NCBI GenBank assembly: GCA_900547915.1
Contig: URIN01000108.1
Location: 1 to 5,831, forward strand
DNA length: 5,831 bases
Direction: 5' to 3'
Source of the DNA: an uncultured Clostridium sp.
Lineage (GTDB): Bacteria; Bacillota; Clostridia; Oscillospirales; Acutalibacteraceae
Translations under genes and position numbers: made by a program
Shown here: positions 1-5,710 of the stretch, in pieces
Position numbering within the stretch: position 1 is the first letter of the stretch
Layout of the letters: every line of letters begins with the position of its first letter
Notes under the pieces: model-generated
The model's database searches: none
Told to the model about the DNA's origin: nothing
The model's input: only the letters and a program-made list of their open reading frames with translations

Positions 1-45
1 GATAGGAGTCCGTCTCGTGGGCTCGGAGATGTGTATAAGAGACAG
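1..45. other. Illumina Nextera i7 adapter (library artefact, not genomic)
   Basis: Bases 1-3 (GAT) match the end of the P7 oligonucleotide. Bases 4-11 (AGGAGTCC) match the 8-base i7 index I know as Nextera N705. Bases 12-45 match the 34-base Nextera read-2 transposase adapter, whose last 19 bases (27-45) are the Tn5 mosaic end. All parts are contiguous, in library order and without mismatch to the sequences I remember. This marks an untrimmed contig end; nothing here should be annotated as biology. Confidence 0.98.
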
Positions 46-168
46 CAATAATATTTTTATAAGATTTGAAATATGGTTTAAAATTTCGGATAATACAACT
101 TTGCCTTTATTTTTTATAAGTATAATAAGATTAGCGTGGTTTCCGATTTTTGAATGTTTTAAAATCAT
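46..168 (-). CDS. Possible truncated leftward ORF (weak)
   Basis: On the minus strand an ATG at 168-166 opens a frame that stays free of stops for 41 codons, exactly to the adapter junction at 46/45. It starts MILKHSKIGNHANLII and is rich in Ile, Leu, Lys and Asn. A GGGAAG stretch (174-179 on the plus strand, read in reverse) could be a weak ribosome binding site. The stretch is much more AT-rich than the confirmed genes here, and an open frame of this length is not rare by chance in such DNA. I recognise no family. The frame also runs through the adapter without a stop, so a gene caller would add an artificial tail containing SLIHISEPTRR; anything beyond base 46 is false. It could be the start of a divergent gene or simply intergenic sequence. 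Confidence 0.2.
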
Positions 169-194
169 ATAAACTTCCCGTCCGATTATTGCAA

Positions 195-222
195 TTGACT
201 TTTGCTTCGATTGTGTTATATT
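195..222 (+). promoter_or_regulatory. Sigma-A-type promoter for the membrane protein gene at 260
   Basis: A -35 element TTGACT (195-200, 5 of 6 to TTGACA) is followed after 16 bp by TATATT (217-222, 5 of 6 to TATAAT). TGT stands directly before the -10 (214-216), giving an extended -10 (TGN). Transcription would start near 229, leaving a leader of about 30 nt before the ATG at 260. Identified by eye; the surrounding DNA is AT-rich, so some chance similarity is expected. Confidence 0.6.
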
Positions 223-244
223 ATATCTATCTCTTACTTTAACA

Positions 245-251
245 AAAAGGA
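245..251 (+). promoter_or_regulatory. Ribosome binding site deciding the ATG-260 start
   Basis: AAAAGGA lies 8 bases before ATG 260. The frame could also open at TTG 254, two codons earlier, but that leaves only two bases between the Shine-Dalgarno sequence and the start, too few for normal initiation. ATG 260 is therefore preferred. Confidence 0.7.
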
Positions 252-259
252 CTTTGAAA

Positions 260-958
260 ATGGCGTATAAAATAAAAAAACATCCCACAAAAAGCATTCC
301 CAAGGCTCAGTTCGCTTTTTGGATAATTACACGCATAGCTCTGCTTGTGTGTGCGGCGTATTCGTTTGTAACGGGCGATCTCGTTATGGGATTTGAATCT
401 GTTTTCTGTTTTATATTTACTCATTTATGGGATATGTTTCAGGTTTTCGGCAACGGCTCTTTTATAGAGGAGGTTCCGCCGCTGTCCCAAACCCTGCTCA
501 ATATAATTATTTTTATAGGTATTGTTATCGGCTCGTATATGGGCATGTTTGATAAACTTTGGTGGTTCGATATATTCATGCACGTTCTTTCGGGTTTTGT
601 GTGTGCATCATTCGGCTACGATTTTGCCTGTATAATACAACGAAAAAAAGGTCAGTGCGCCGCCACTCTCGCAGCAATTTTCGGGCTTATGTTTGCCCTT
701 TCCATTGCGGTGGGCTGGGAATTTTATGAATTTCTTATGGACACCCTGCACGGAACTAACCTGCAGCTTGCAAAGCCGGGCGAGGAGACCGCAATGTTTG
801 ACCTTTCAAAATATCACGGTGAATACGGATATCTCGGTCTTGTGGACACAATGACGGATATGATGATGAACGCCGTGGGCGGTGTAGTAGGCATGATATT
901 TATGATAGTGCTCAGAAACCGTAAAAAAGGCAAAAATAACGGCAAAACAAAAAAATAA
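260..958 (+). CDS. Six-helix integral membrane protein, DUF2238/YjdF-like
   Basis: This encodes 232 residues ending in TAA. Six hydrophobic segments are visible at about residues 18-37, 44-60, 78-97, 104-126, 135-152 and 201-218. The N-terminus and the C-terminal tail are rich in lysine, as expected for cytoplasmic ends by the positive-inside rule. Conserved-looking polar residues sit in or beside helices: D104 and H108 (WWFDIFMHVLSGF), W153-E154 and E157 (GWEFYEF), D161, and D196, D200 and N204 (VDTMTDMMMNAVGG). This order of D..H..G, WE..E and DT..D..N..G resembles the DUF2238/YjdF family of bacterial membrane proteins as I remember it. That family has no established biochemical role that I know of. 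The buried acidic and His residues could bind a metal or carry protons, but this is speculation. The gene has its own promoter and probable terminator, so it looks monocistronic. The family call is moderate; coding status is near certain. Confidence 0.85.
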   Translation: MAYKIKKHPTKSIPKAQFAFWIITRIALLVCAAYSFVTGDLVMGFESVFCFIFTHLWDMFQVFGNGSFIEEVPPLSQTLLNIIIFIGIVIGSYMGMFDKLWWFDIFMHVLSGFVCASFGYDFACIIQRKKGQCAATLAAIFGLMFALSIAVGWEFYEFLMDTLHGTNLQLAKPGEETAMFDLSKYHGEYGYLGLVDTMTDMMMNAVGGVVGMIFMIVLRNRKKGKNNGKTKK

Positions 959-1012
959 TTTTGCTGCCGATTTTTATATTGATGAATTAATTAATTGTAA
1001 TAAATGATTTGA

Positions 1013-1073
1013 CCGCCGAAATATCTATGCTTTGATGAAACTTCATAAGTGTTTTCGGCGGCTTTTTGTTTTC
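1013..1073 (+). terminator. Probable intrinsic terminator of the 260-958 gene
   Basis: CCGCCGAAA (1013-1021) pairs perfectly with TTTCGGCGG (1053-1061), and the second arm runs into CTTTTTGTTTTC (1062-1073). The loop is long (31 bases) but can fold further: CTT...ATGA (1030-1038) against TCAT.AAG (1043-1049). The stem begins 54 bp after the stop codon of the upstream gene. The long loop makes this less certain than the terminator after glmS. Confidence 0.65.
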
Positions 1074-1092
1074 ATTCATTATTTTCCGAGTT

Positions 1093-1125
1093 GTGACAAT
1101 TTTTTCGTTTCCGTTGTTTTATACT
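1093..1125 (+). promoter_or_regulatory. Candidate spoIIE promoter with 21-bp spacer
   Basis: GTGACA (1093-1098, 5 of 6 to TTGACA) and TATACT (1120-1125, 5 of 6 to TATAAT) are separated by 21 bp. That is too long for ordinary sigma-A recognition, but it is the layout known for the Spo0A-activated sigma-A promoters of B. subtilis spoIIG and spoIIE (about 21-22 bp). Transcription would begin near 1132, about 29 nt before the proposed ATG at 1161. I found no perfect Spo0A box (TGNCGAA). The best matches are CGCCGAA (1014-1020) and TTCGGCG (1054-1060, reverse orientation), both 6 of 7, but they are also the arms of the upstream hairpin. Confidence 0.45.
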
Positions 1126-1160
1126 CATACCGTGTTATTAAAAATGCGGATGTGAAAAAA

Positions 1161-3290
1161 ATGAAAACGGCTCTCAAAAAGGAAAAATTCAGTGAAATAA
1201 AGAAAAATGTGAAAAGCAAACAAACAAGAGCGGTGCTTGAAGGCGTGGCTTATTTTGCCGCCGCGTTTATTCTGGCGCAGAATGCTGTGTTACAAAGTGT
1301 TTCTCCGTTTGCCGTTTCACTTATCTCTGTTTCAAAAAAGAAAAATTATTTTTATTCAGCGGCAGGAGCGGCGCTCGGTTATCTGGTTTTCAGACCTCAG
1401 GATTTTGCGCGCTGTGCAGCCGCGGTGCTTATTGTGTTTCTCGGTGCACTCGCGCTTGATCTGGCAGACTGTAAAACATCTGTTTTTCTGCCTATGGTCA
1501 TATCATTTTGCGCCGTTGCGGCAACTGGTATTGTTGTTGATATAAAAACAGGCGGTGCTGCGGCGGATTATGCGCTAACAGTCGCCCAGAGCATTCTTGC
1601 CTGCGGAGCAGCGTTTTTCTTTTACAGGGCGCTAAACTGCAGCCTTCACCGCTTCAGGTTCAGGGCTTTGCCAGCGTCTGATCTTACCTGCATTATTATT
1701 TCAGCGGCGCTGCTTCTTATGAGCCTTTCAAGAATTACGATAGCAGGCTTTTCACCCGCTCGGTGTATAGCGGCACTGCTTGTGCTTCTGACTGTTCGAT
1801 ACGGTTCTGACAGGCTCGGAATAATGCTTGCGCTGTGTGTTGGGTTTGCGTTTTCTCTTGGCAGTGAAGATGCGCTGTACCTCACAGGTTCTTACGGTTT
1901 TTCTGCATTGTTAGCGTGCCTTTTTTGCCCGTTTGGGTCTCTTGCGTGCGCACTGTCATACTGCGTTTCTTCCGCATTGTTTACGGTGGCGGCGGGTGCC
2001 GAGATACAGTATTTCCTTGAAAGCGCCGTTGCCTGCGTGTTTCTTGCGCTCTGCCCTCAGGCGGTGGGTGAAAAGCTTGAAGCGTTTTTCAGGGGCGGTG
2101 AAAATATCACTCCTGACGGATCACTGCGCCAGAGCCTTGTTATGAGACTTCGTTTTGCTTCGGGCGCTATCAATTATATCAGTGAGAGCGTAAACGAAGT
2201 GCGCGAGAAAATTGACGAAATGAACAGCAGAAAGGCAGAGCAGGCACGTTCTCAGATGAGCAGTGAACAATACCTCTCACGCCAGATAATAAATGAAAAA
2301 ACAAATGAGATAAGAATGGTTGCGGCAGACCAGTTCTTTTCAATATCAGATATGCTTTCAGACCTTGCAAAGGAATTTGACGAGGCGGAATTTTTTGATA
2401 CCGTTTCCGCCGGCAGAATACGCCGCGCTTTGGGTGAATATGATATTTACCCGAAAAGCATATCGGTTATAGAAGATAAATACGGCAGGGCACGGGTTGA
2501 GATACTCACGGGCGGACGTGAAACAGGATTTTCAGATTCCAAACTCCAAAAGGAAATCTCAAAGGCGTGCTCCCGCTATCTTGATAATTGTTCGGTAACC
2601 TATTTTAAAAGCGATACAATGATAACGTTTACCGAAAAACCGAATTACTCGGTTGAAATAGGTTTTGCCCAGCACAGCGCCGAGGGCCCTCTCTGCGGCG
2701 ATACAATAAAAACAATAAATGACGGACACGGCAGAAGCGTGCTTATTATAAGCGACGGAATGGGTCAGGGCGGCAGAGCCGCAATAGACGGCGCTATGGG
2801 CGCGGGTCTGCTTTCCAAACTGCTTGCGGCAGGCTTTGGGTTTGACAGCGCGTTAAAAGTAGTTAATTCGGCGCTGCTTGTTAAATCCTCTGATGAAAGC
2901 CTTGCAACTCTTGACTGCGCCTGTATAGATCTGTTTACAGGCAGGGCGGAGCTTTACAAGGCGGGCGCTCCCGCAACGTATATTGTTAAGGGGAACAGGA
3001 TCACAAAATGTGAATTATCGTCTATGCCGGCGGGTATTTTGCGCAATATTGAATTTGCAAAGCGTACCGCCGCGTTGGGAGACGGTGATCTTATAGTTAT
3101 GCTGAGTGACGGTATAACCGAGCCGGGCGGCGAATGGCTTAGGGCAATGCTTTCCGGCGCAGGTGAAATGAGTGCTCAGCAGATTGCGGATGAAATAGTC
3201 AAAACGGCTCTCAGTCTTACAAAAGATATGAGGGAGGACGATATGAGCGTTATTGCGGCGCGTCTGCACAGATTTGACGATGAATTCTAA
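1161..3290 (+). CDS. spoIIE: Stage II sporulation protein E (PP2C-type phosphatase)
   Basis: SpoIIE is the membrane-bound Ser/Thr phosphatase that dephosphorylates the anti-anti-sigma factor SpoIIAA, releasing sigma-F in the forespore; it also acts at the asymmetric septum with FtsZ. The 709-residue product has a Lys-rich N-terminus, about ten hydrophobic segments between residues 27 and 300, a charged helical linker (about 325-410), and a C-terminal PP2C/SpoIIE domain (about 495-705). The metal-binding acidic residues of the family are all present: D514 (CGDT), D532 (ISDGMGQG), D650 (LSDG) and D693/D694 (EDDMSV). The phosphatase should therefore be active. B. subtilis SpoIIE is 827 residues; the difference lies mostly in the middle region (about 300-495), which has no Cys between C298 and C470. 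I chose ATG 1161 because the open frame upstream (from 1032) runs through the terminator and promoter and is unlike a SpoIIE N-terminus. GTG 1152 is a possible alternative. The Shine-Dalgarno is weak (GGATG, 1148-1152). glmS follows after 20 bp. Confidence 0.95.
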   Translation: MKTALKKEKFSEIKKNVKSKQTRAVLEGVAYFAAAFILAQNAVLQSVSPFAVSLISVSKKKNYFYSAAGAALGYLVFRPQDFARCAAAVLIVFLGALALDLADCKTSVFLPMVISFCAVAATGIVVDIKTGGAAADYALTVAQSILACGAAFFFYRALNCSLHRFRFRALPASDLTCIIISAALLLMSLSRITIAGFSPARCIAALLVLLTVRYGSDRLGIMLALCVGFAFSLGSEDALYLTGSYGFSALLACLFCPFGSLACALSYCVSSALFTVAAGAEIQYFLESAVACVFLALCPQAVGEKLEAFFRGGENITPDGSLRQSLVMRLRFASGAINYISESVNEVREKIDEMNSRKAEQARSQMSSEQYLSRQIINEKTNEIRMVAADQFFSISDMLSDLAKEFDEAEFFDTVSAGRIRRALGEYDIYPKSISVIEDKYGRARVEILTGGRETGFSDSKLQKEISKACSRYLDNCSVTYFKSDTMITFTEKPNYSVEIGFAQHSAEGPLCGDTIKTINDGHGRSVLIISDGMGQGGRAAIDGAMGAGLLSKLLAAGFGFDSALKVVNSALLVKSSDESLATLDCACIDLFTGRAELYKAGAPATYIVKGNRITKCELSSMPAGILRNIEFAKRTAALGDGDLIVMLSDGITEPGGEWLRAMLSGAGEMSAQQIADEIVKTALSLTKDMREDDMSVIAARLHRFDDEF

Positions 3291-3298
3291 GTTTTTAC

Positions 3299-3305
3299 GG
3301 AGGGG
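3299..3305 (+). promoter_or_regulatory. Strong glmS ribosome binding site in the 20-bp spoIIE-glmS gap
   Basis: GGAGGGG contains a GGAGG core (3299-3303) with 7 bases before ATG 3311. The whole gap between the spoIIE stop and the glmS start is 20 bp, so ribosome access to glmS is probably strong on a shared transcript. There is no room here for a separate promoter or a riboswitch. Confidence 0.85.
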
Positions 3306-3310
3306 ATTTT

Positions 3311-5128
3311 ATGTGTGGAATTATAGGCTATATAGGTAGAAGTGATGCTACCGGAATTCTTATAAAAGGTCTTAAAGGGCTTGAATACCGAGGTTATGAC
3401 AGCGGCGGCATCGGAGTCCTTAAAAACAACAAGATAACGGTAGTAAAAGCAGCAGGAGAGATAAAAAATCTTGAGAAAAAACTTCTCAGCATGGATGTGC
3501 ACGGCAATCTTGGTATTGGGCACACACGCTGGGCGACCCACGGCGCTGCTAACGAAATAAACGCGCACCCGCACGTGAGCAAACATTTTGCGGTGGTTCA
3601 CAACGGTATTATCGAAAACTACAGAGAGATAAGGGAAAGCCTTGAAATGAGCGGCTTTACCTTTGAAAGTGAAACTGATACAGAGGTTGTTCCGAAACTG
3701 CTTGAACTCAATTACTCCGGCAGTGTTGAGGAAGCAATCAAAAAGACGCTTCCGCTGTTAAAAGGTTCGTATGCGCTCGGAATAGTGTGCAGTGAAAGCC
3801 CCGATACGCTTTATTGCGCCAAAAACGGTTCACCGCTAATAATCGGTGTGGGTGATGATGAAAACTATATTTCTTCTGATATAAATCCGCTTCTGGGCAA
3901 AACCAACAGGGCGATATATCTTGATGACGGTGAGACTGCATCTATAACAGCTGAAGAGATAATGGTTTTCGGCAAAAATTTTGAGCCTGTTCAGAAAGAG
4001 ATAAAATCTGTTCAGCTACCGAAATCATCGGCTGATAAGGGCGAGTTTGAGCACTTTATGCTCAAGGAAATATTTGAACAGCCACAGGCTGTTGCGGATA
4101 CAATAAACAGTGTTTCAAACGGAGAAAGCATAGTGTTCAAGGGCTTCCCGTTTACGGATGAGGAAATACAAAATCTCAACAGGGTATATATTGTTGGATG
4201 CGGCTCTGCGTATCACGTAGGGCTTATGGCAAAATATGCTTTTGAGGAAATTGCAAAGATACCGTGCTTTGCTGAGTATGCGGGCGAGTTCAGATATGAG
4301 CATCCCGTTCTCGGTGAAGACTGCCTTGTTGTTATAATCAGCCAGAGCGGCGAAACGGCGGACAGTCTTGCAGCACTCAAACAGGCGCACGAGCACGGCG
4401 CAAAAACGATAAGTATTGTTAATGTTGCGGAAAGCTCAATCGCCAAAATGAGCCAGTACAGCCTGCTGACAAAAGCAGGCCCTGAAATTGCGGTTGCCAC
4501 AACAAAAGCGTTTTCCTGCCAGGCGGCAATGCTCAATATGCTTTGTATTTATATCGCTCTGCGCCGCGGTGCGTGCACTTCCGTTTTTGGCGAGATAGCG
4601 CTCAATATGAGTCTTCTGCTCCCAAAAAAGATAGAACGTATTTTGGGTAATACACAAAAGATAGAGGCGCTTGCAAAACGCATAAAGGATACAAACAAAT
4701 GCTTTTTCCTGGGAAGAAATGCAGATTATGCTGCTGCGCTTGAGGGCGCTCTGAAACTTAAGGAGATAAGTTATATTGATTGTTCAGGATGCCCTGCAAG
4801 TGAACTTAAGCACGGCACGATAAGCCTTATTGAACCAGGCACCGTCTGCTTCGGTATTATAAGCACTGAGCGTCTGTTGCCAAAGACCGTTTCAAATCTG
4901 GAAGAAGTTATTTCCAGAGGCGCAGACGTAACTGTTTTTGCTCCGGAAAGCCTTGAAAAAGAGCTTACAAAATTCAGCACGGTAATAACATATCCGGATT
5001 CTATTCCGCTTTTGACGCCGTCGATTGAAATAATACCGCTTCAGCTGCTTGCTTATTACACGGCAAAAGAAAAGGAACTGCCTATTGATAAGCCACGCAA
5101 CCTTGCTAAATCCGTTACGGTTGAATAA
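3311..5128 (+). CDS. glmS: Glutamine--fructose-6-phosphate aminotransferase (isomerizing)
   Basis: GlmS makes glucosamine-6-phosphate and glutamate from fructose-6-phosphate and glutamine, the first committed step to UDP-GlcNAc, peptidoglycan and other amino-sugar polymers; it is a cytoplasmic dimer. The 605 residues match the usual length (about 600-610). The N-terminal glutaminase domain (about 2-235) has the nucleophile C2, exposed after Met removal (MCGIIGY), the R74 loop (HTRWATHG, 71-78), N98-G99 (VVHNG) and the ETDTEV motif (121-126). Two SIS sugar-isomerase domains follow. The first carries CGSA (297-300), SQSGET (344-349) and TTKAF (397-401). The second carries E485 (LKLKEISY), K500-H501 (ELKHG) and the C-terminal PRNLAKSVTVE with K600. 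All expected catalytic positions are present. The stretch just before K500 reads DCSGCPASE, where family members I recall have an AEAYAAGE-like segment, so this loop is somewhat divergent. The gene probably shares a transcript with spoIIE and ends at the hairpin at 5144. Confidence 0.98.
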   Translation: MCGIIGYIGRSDATGILIKGLKGLEYRGYDSGGIGVLKNNKITVVKAAGEIKNLEKKLLSMDVHGNLGIGHTRWATHGAANEINAHPHVSKHFAVVHNGIIENYREIRESLEMSGFTFESETDTEVVPKLLELNYSGSVEEAIKKTLPLLKGSYALGIVCSESPDTLYCAKNGSPLIIGVGDDENYISSDINPLLGKTNRAIYLDDGETASITAEEIMVFGKNFEPVQKEIKSVQLPKSSADKGEFEHFMLKEIFEQPQAVADTINSVSNGESIVFKGFPFTDEEIQNLNRVYIVGCGSAYHVGLMAKYAFEEIAKIPCFAEYAGEFRYEHPVLGEDCLVVIISQSGETADSLAALKQAHEHGAKTISIVNVAESSIAKMSQYSLLTKAGPEIAVATTKAFSCQAAMLNMLCIYIALRRGACTSVFGEIALNMSLLLPKKIERILGNTQKIEALAKRIKDTNKCFFLGRNADYAAALEGALKLKEISYIDCSGCPASELKHGTISLIEPGTVCFGIISTERLLPKTVSNLEEVISRGADVTVFAPESLEKELTKFSTVITYPDSIPLLTPSIEIIPLQLLAYYTAKEKELPIDKPRNLAKSVTVE

Positions 5129-5143
5129 TACAAGTTTTAAAAT

Positions 5144-5174
5144 AAAAGCCCCGTGCACCTAGCACGGGGCTTTT
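5144..5174. terminator. Bidirectional intrinsic terminator between convergent genes
   Basis: GCCCCGTGC (5148-5156) and GCACGGGGC (5162-5170) form a perfect 9-bp GC-rich stem with a 5-base loop. AAAA (5144-5147) and TTTT (5171-5174) extend it and supply a T-run on each strand. It lies 15 bp after the glmS stop and 9 bp after the stop of the convergent minus-strand gene, so it can end both transcripts. Confidence 0.95.
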
Positions 5175-5183
5175 TACTGAATA

Positions 5184-5690
5184 TCATAATGTACTGTTGT
5201 TTTGGTCTTGAGGGTTAGGCTGAGAATAAGGCTCAGTCGTATTATAAGGATTTTGAGGGCCTTGCTCTCCGTAATAAAATCCACCGGCAGGAGGCTGATT
5301 GTTCTGCTGGGATGCTATAATGATAGCGTCTTTTCCTATGTTTTTAGGAAGCTGAGACTGTTTTACACAGCCTACAATTGCCGTTATAAACGGAATAACA
5401 CAAACATACAATCCAACACACAGGCCAATCAATTTTCCCGTCCACTCTGCGTCTGAAAATACTATTGTAAGCACGCCGTTGAGAACTGTGCAGGTTGCTT
5501 TTATTCCAAGCCCCAGACCCAACAACATATTTATTCCGCCTGTCTCTTTGTCAAAAGTTAAAACCACTACGTTGTTTATTTCAGTGACTTTAACCGTGAA
5601 ACCTTCCATACGGTATTTTTCGGCTAGCTGCCCTGCAAACATCTGAATATTAAAATCAGGCGAAACATTAAAAAGTACAGAATCTTGCAT
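5184..5690 (-). CDS. Unrecognised small membrane protein with Q/N/P-rich tail
   Basis: This encodes 168 residues, from ATG at 5690 to TGA at 5184-5186. I do not recognise a named family. Residues 1-50 look like a small alpha/beta region (a helix around 15-28, then strands FTVKVTEI and NVVVLTF). Residues 52-79 are Gly-rich and hydrophobic (LLGLGLGIKATCTVLNGVLTIVF) and could be either strands or a membrane segment. Residues 87-109 are a clear transmembrane helix (IGLCVGLYVCVIPFITAIVG), followed by K110. The tail from about 127 is rich in Gln, Asn, Pro, Gly and Tyr, low in complexity and probably disordered. There is no signal peptide and no catalytic motif. The start is supported by AAGGAG 7 bases upstream. 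The gene follows another membrane protein gene by 20 bp on the same strand and is convergent with glmS. A structural or adaptor role at the membrane is possible but unproven. Confidence 0.85.
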   Translation of the reverse strand: MQDSVLFNVSPDFNIQMFAGQLAEKYRMEGFTVKVTEINNVVVLTFDKETGGINMLLGLGLGIKATCTVLNGVLTIVFSDAEWTGKLIGLCVGLYVCVIPFITAIVGCVKQSQLPKNIGKDAIIIASQQNNQPPAGGFYYGEQGPQNPYNTTEPYSQPNPQDQNNSTL

Positions 5691-5697
5691 GTTTTTT

Positions 5698-5703
5698 CTC
5701 CTT
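5698..5703 (-). promoter_or_regulatory. Ribosome binding site of the 5184-5690 gene
   Basis: CTCCTT on the plus strand reads AAGGAG on the minus strand, with 7 bases before the ATG at 5690-5688. It fixes the start of the small membrane protein. Confidence 0.85.
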
Positions 5704-5710
5704 AAAAGAA

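Noticed and set aside
27..45. Tn5/IS50 mosaic end suggesting a transposon
   Set aside because: The 19-base end is joined to a P7 fragment, an index and the read-2 primer site, which occurs only in library adapters, and no transposase gene is nearby.
239..424. Minus-strand ORF of 61 residues overlapping the 260-958 gene
   Set aside because: It is antisense to a well-supported membrane protein gene, has no recognisable motif and is best explained as a shadow frame.
1014..1060. Two 6-of-7 matches to the Spo0A box (CGCCGAA and TTCGGCG)
   Set aside because: They are the complementary arms of the terminator hairpin, which explains their presence and inverted arrangement; neither is perfect. They are kept only as a note with the promoter.
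1237..1545. Alternative plus-strand ORF of 102 residues inside spoIIE
   Set aside because: It lies fully within the SpoIIE membrane domain in another frame and has no ribosome binding site or family resemblance.
3015..3601. Minus-strand ORFs across the spoIIE-glmS junction
   Set aside because: They are antisense to two clearly conserved genes and show no domain of their own; they are shadow frames.
4115..4657. Several minus-strand ORFs of 73-107 residues within glmS
   Set aside because: They overlap each other and the conserved SIS domains of GlmS, so they are chance open frames opposite a conserved gene.
5202..5456. Plus-strand ORF of 84 residues opposite the 168-residue gene
   Set aside because: The minus-strand gene has a strong ribosome binding site and ends at a matching terminator; this ORF has neither and is Arg/Ile-rich shadow sequence.
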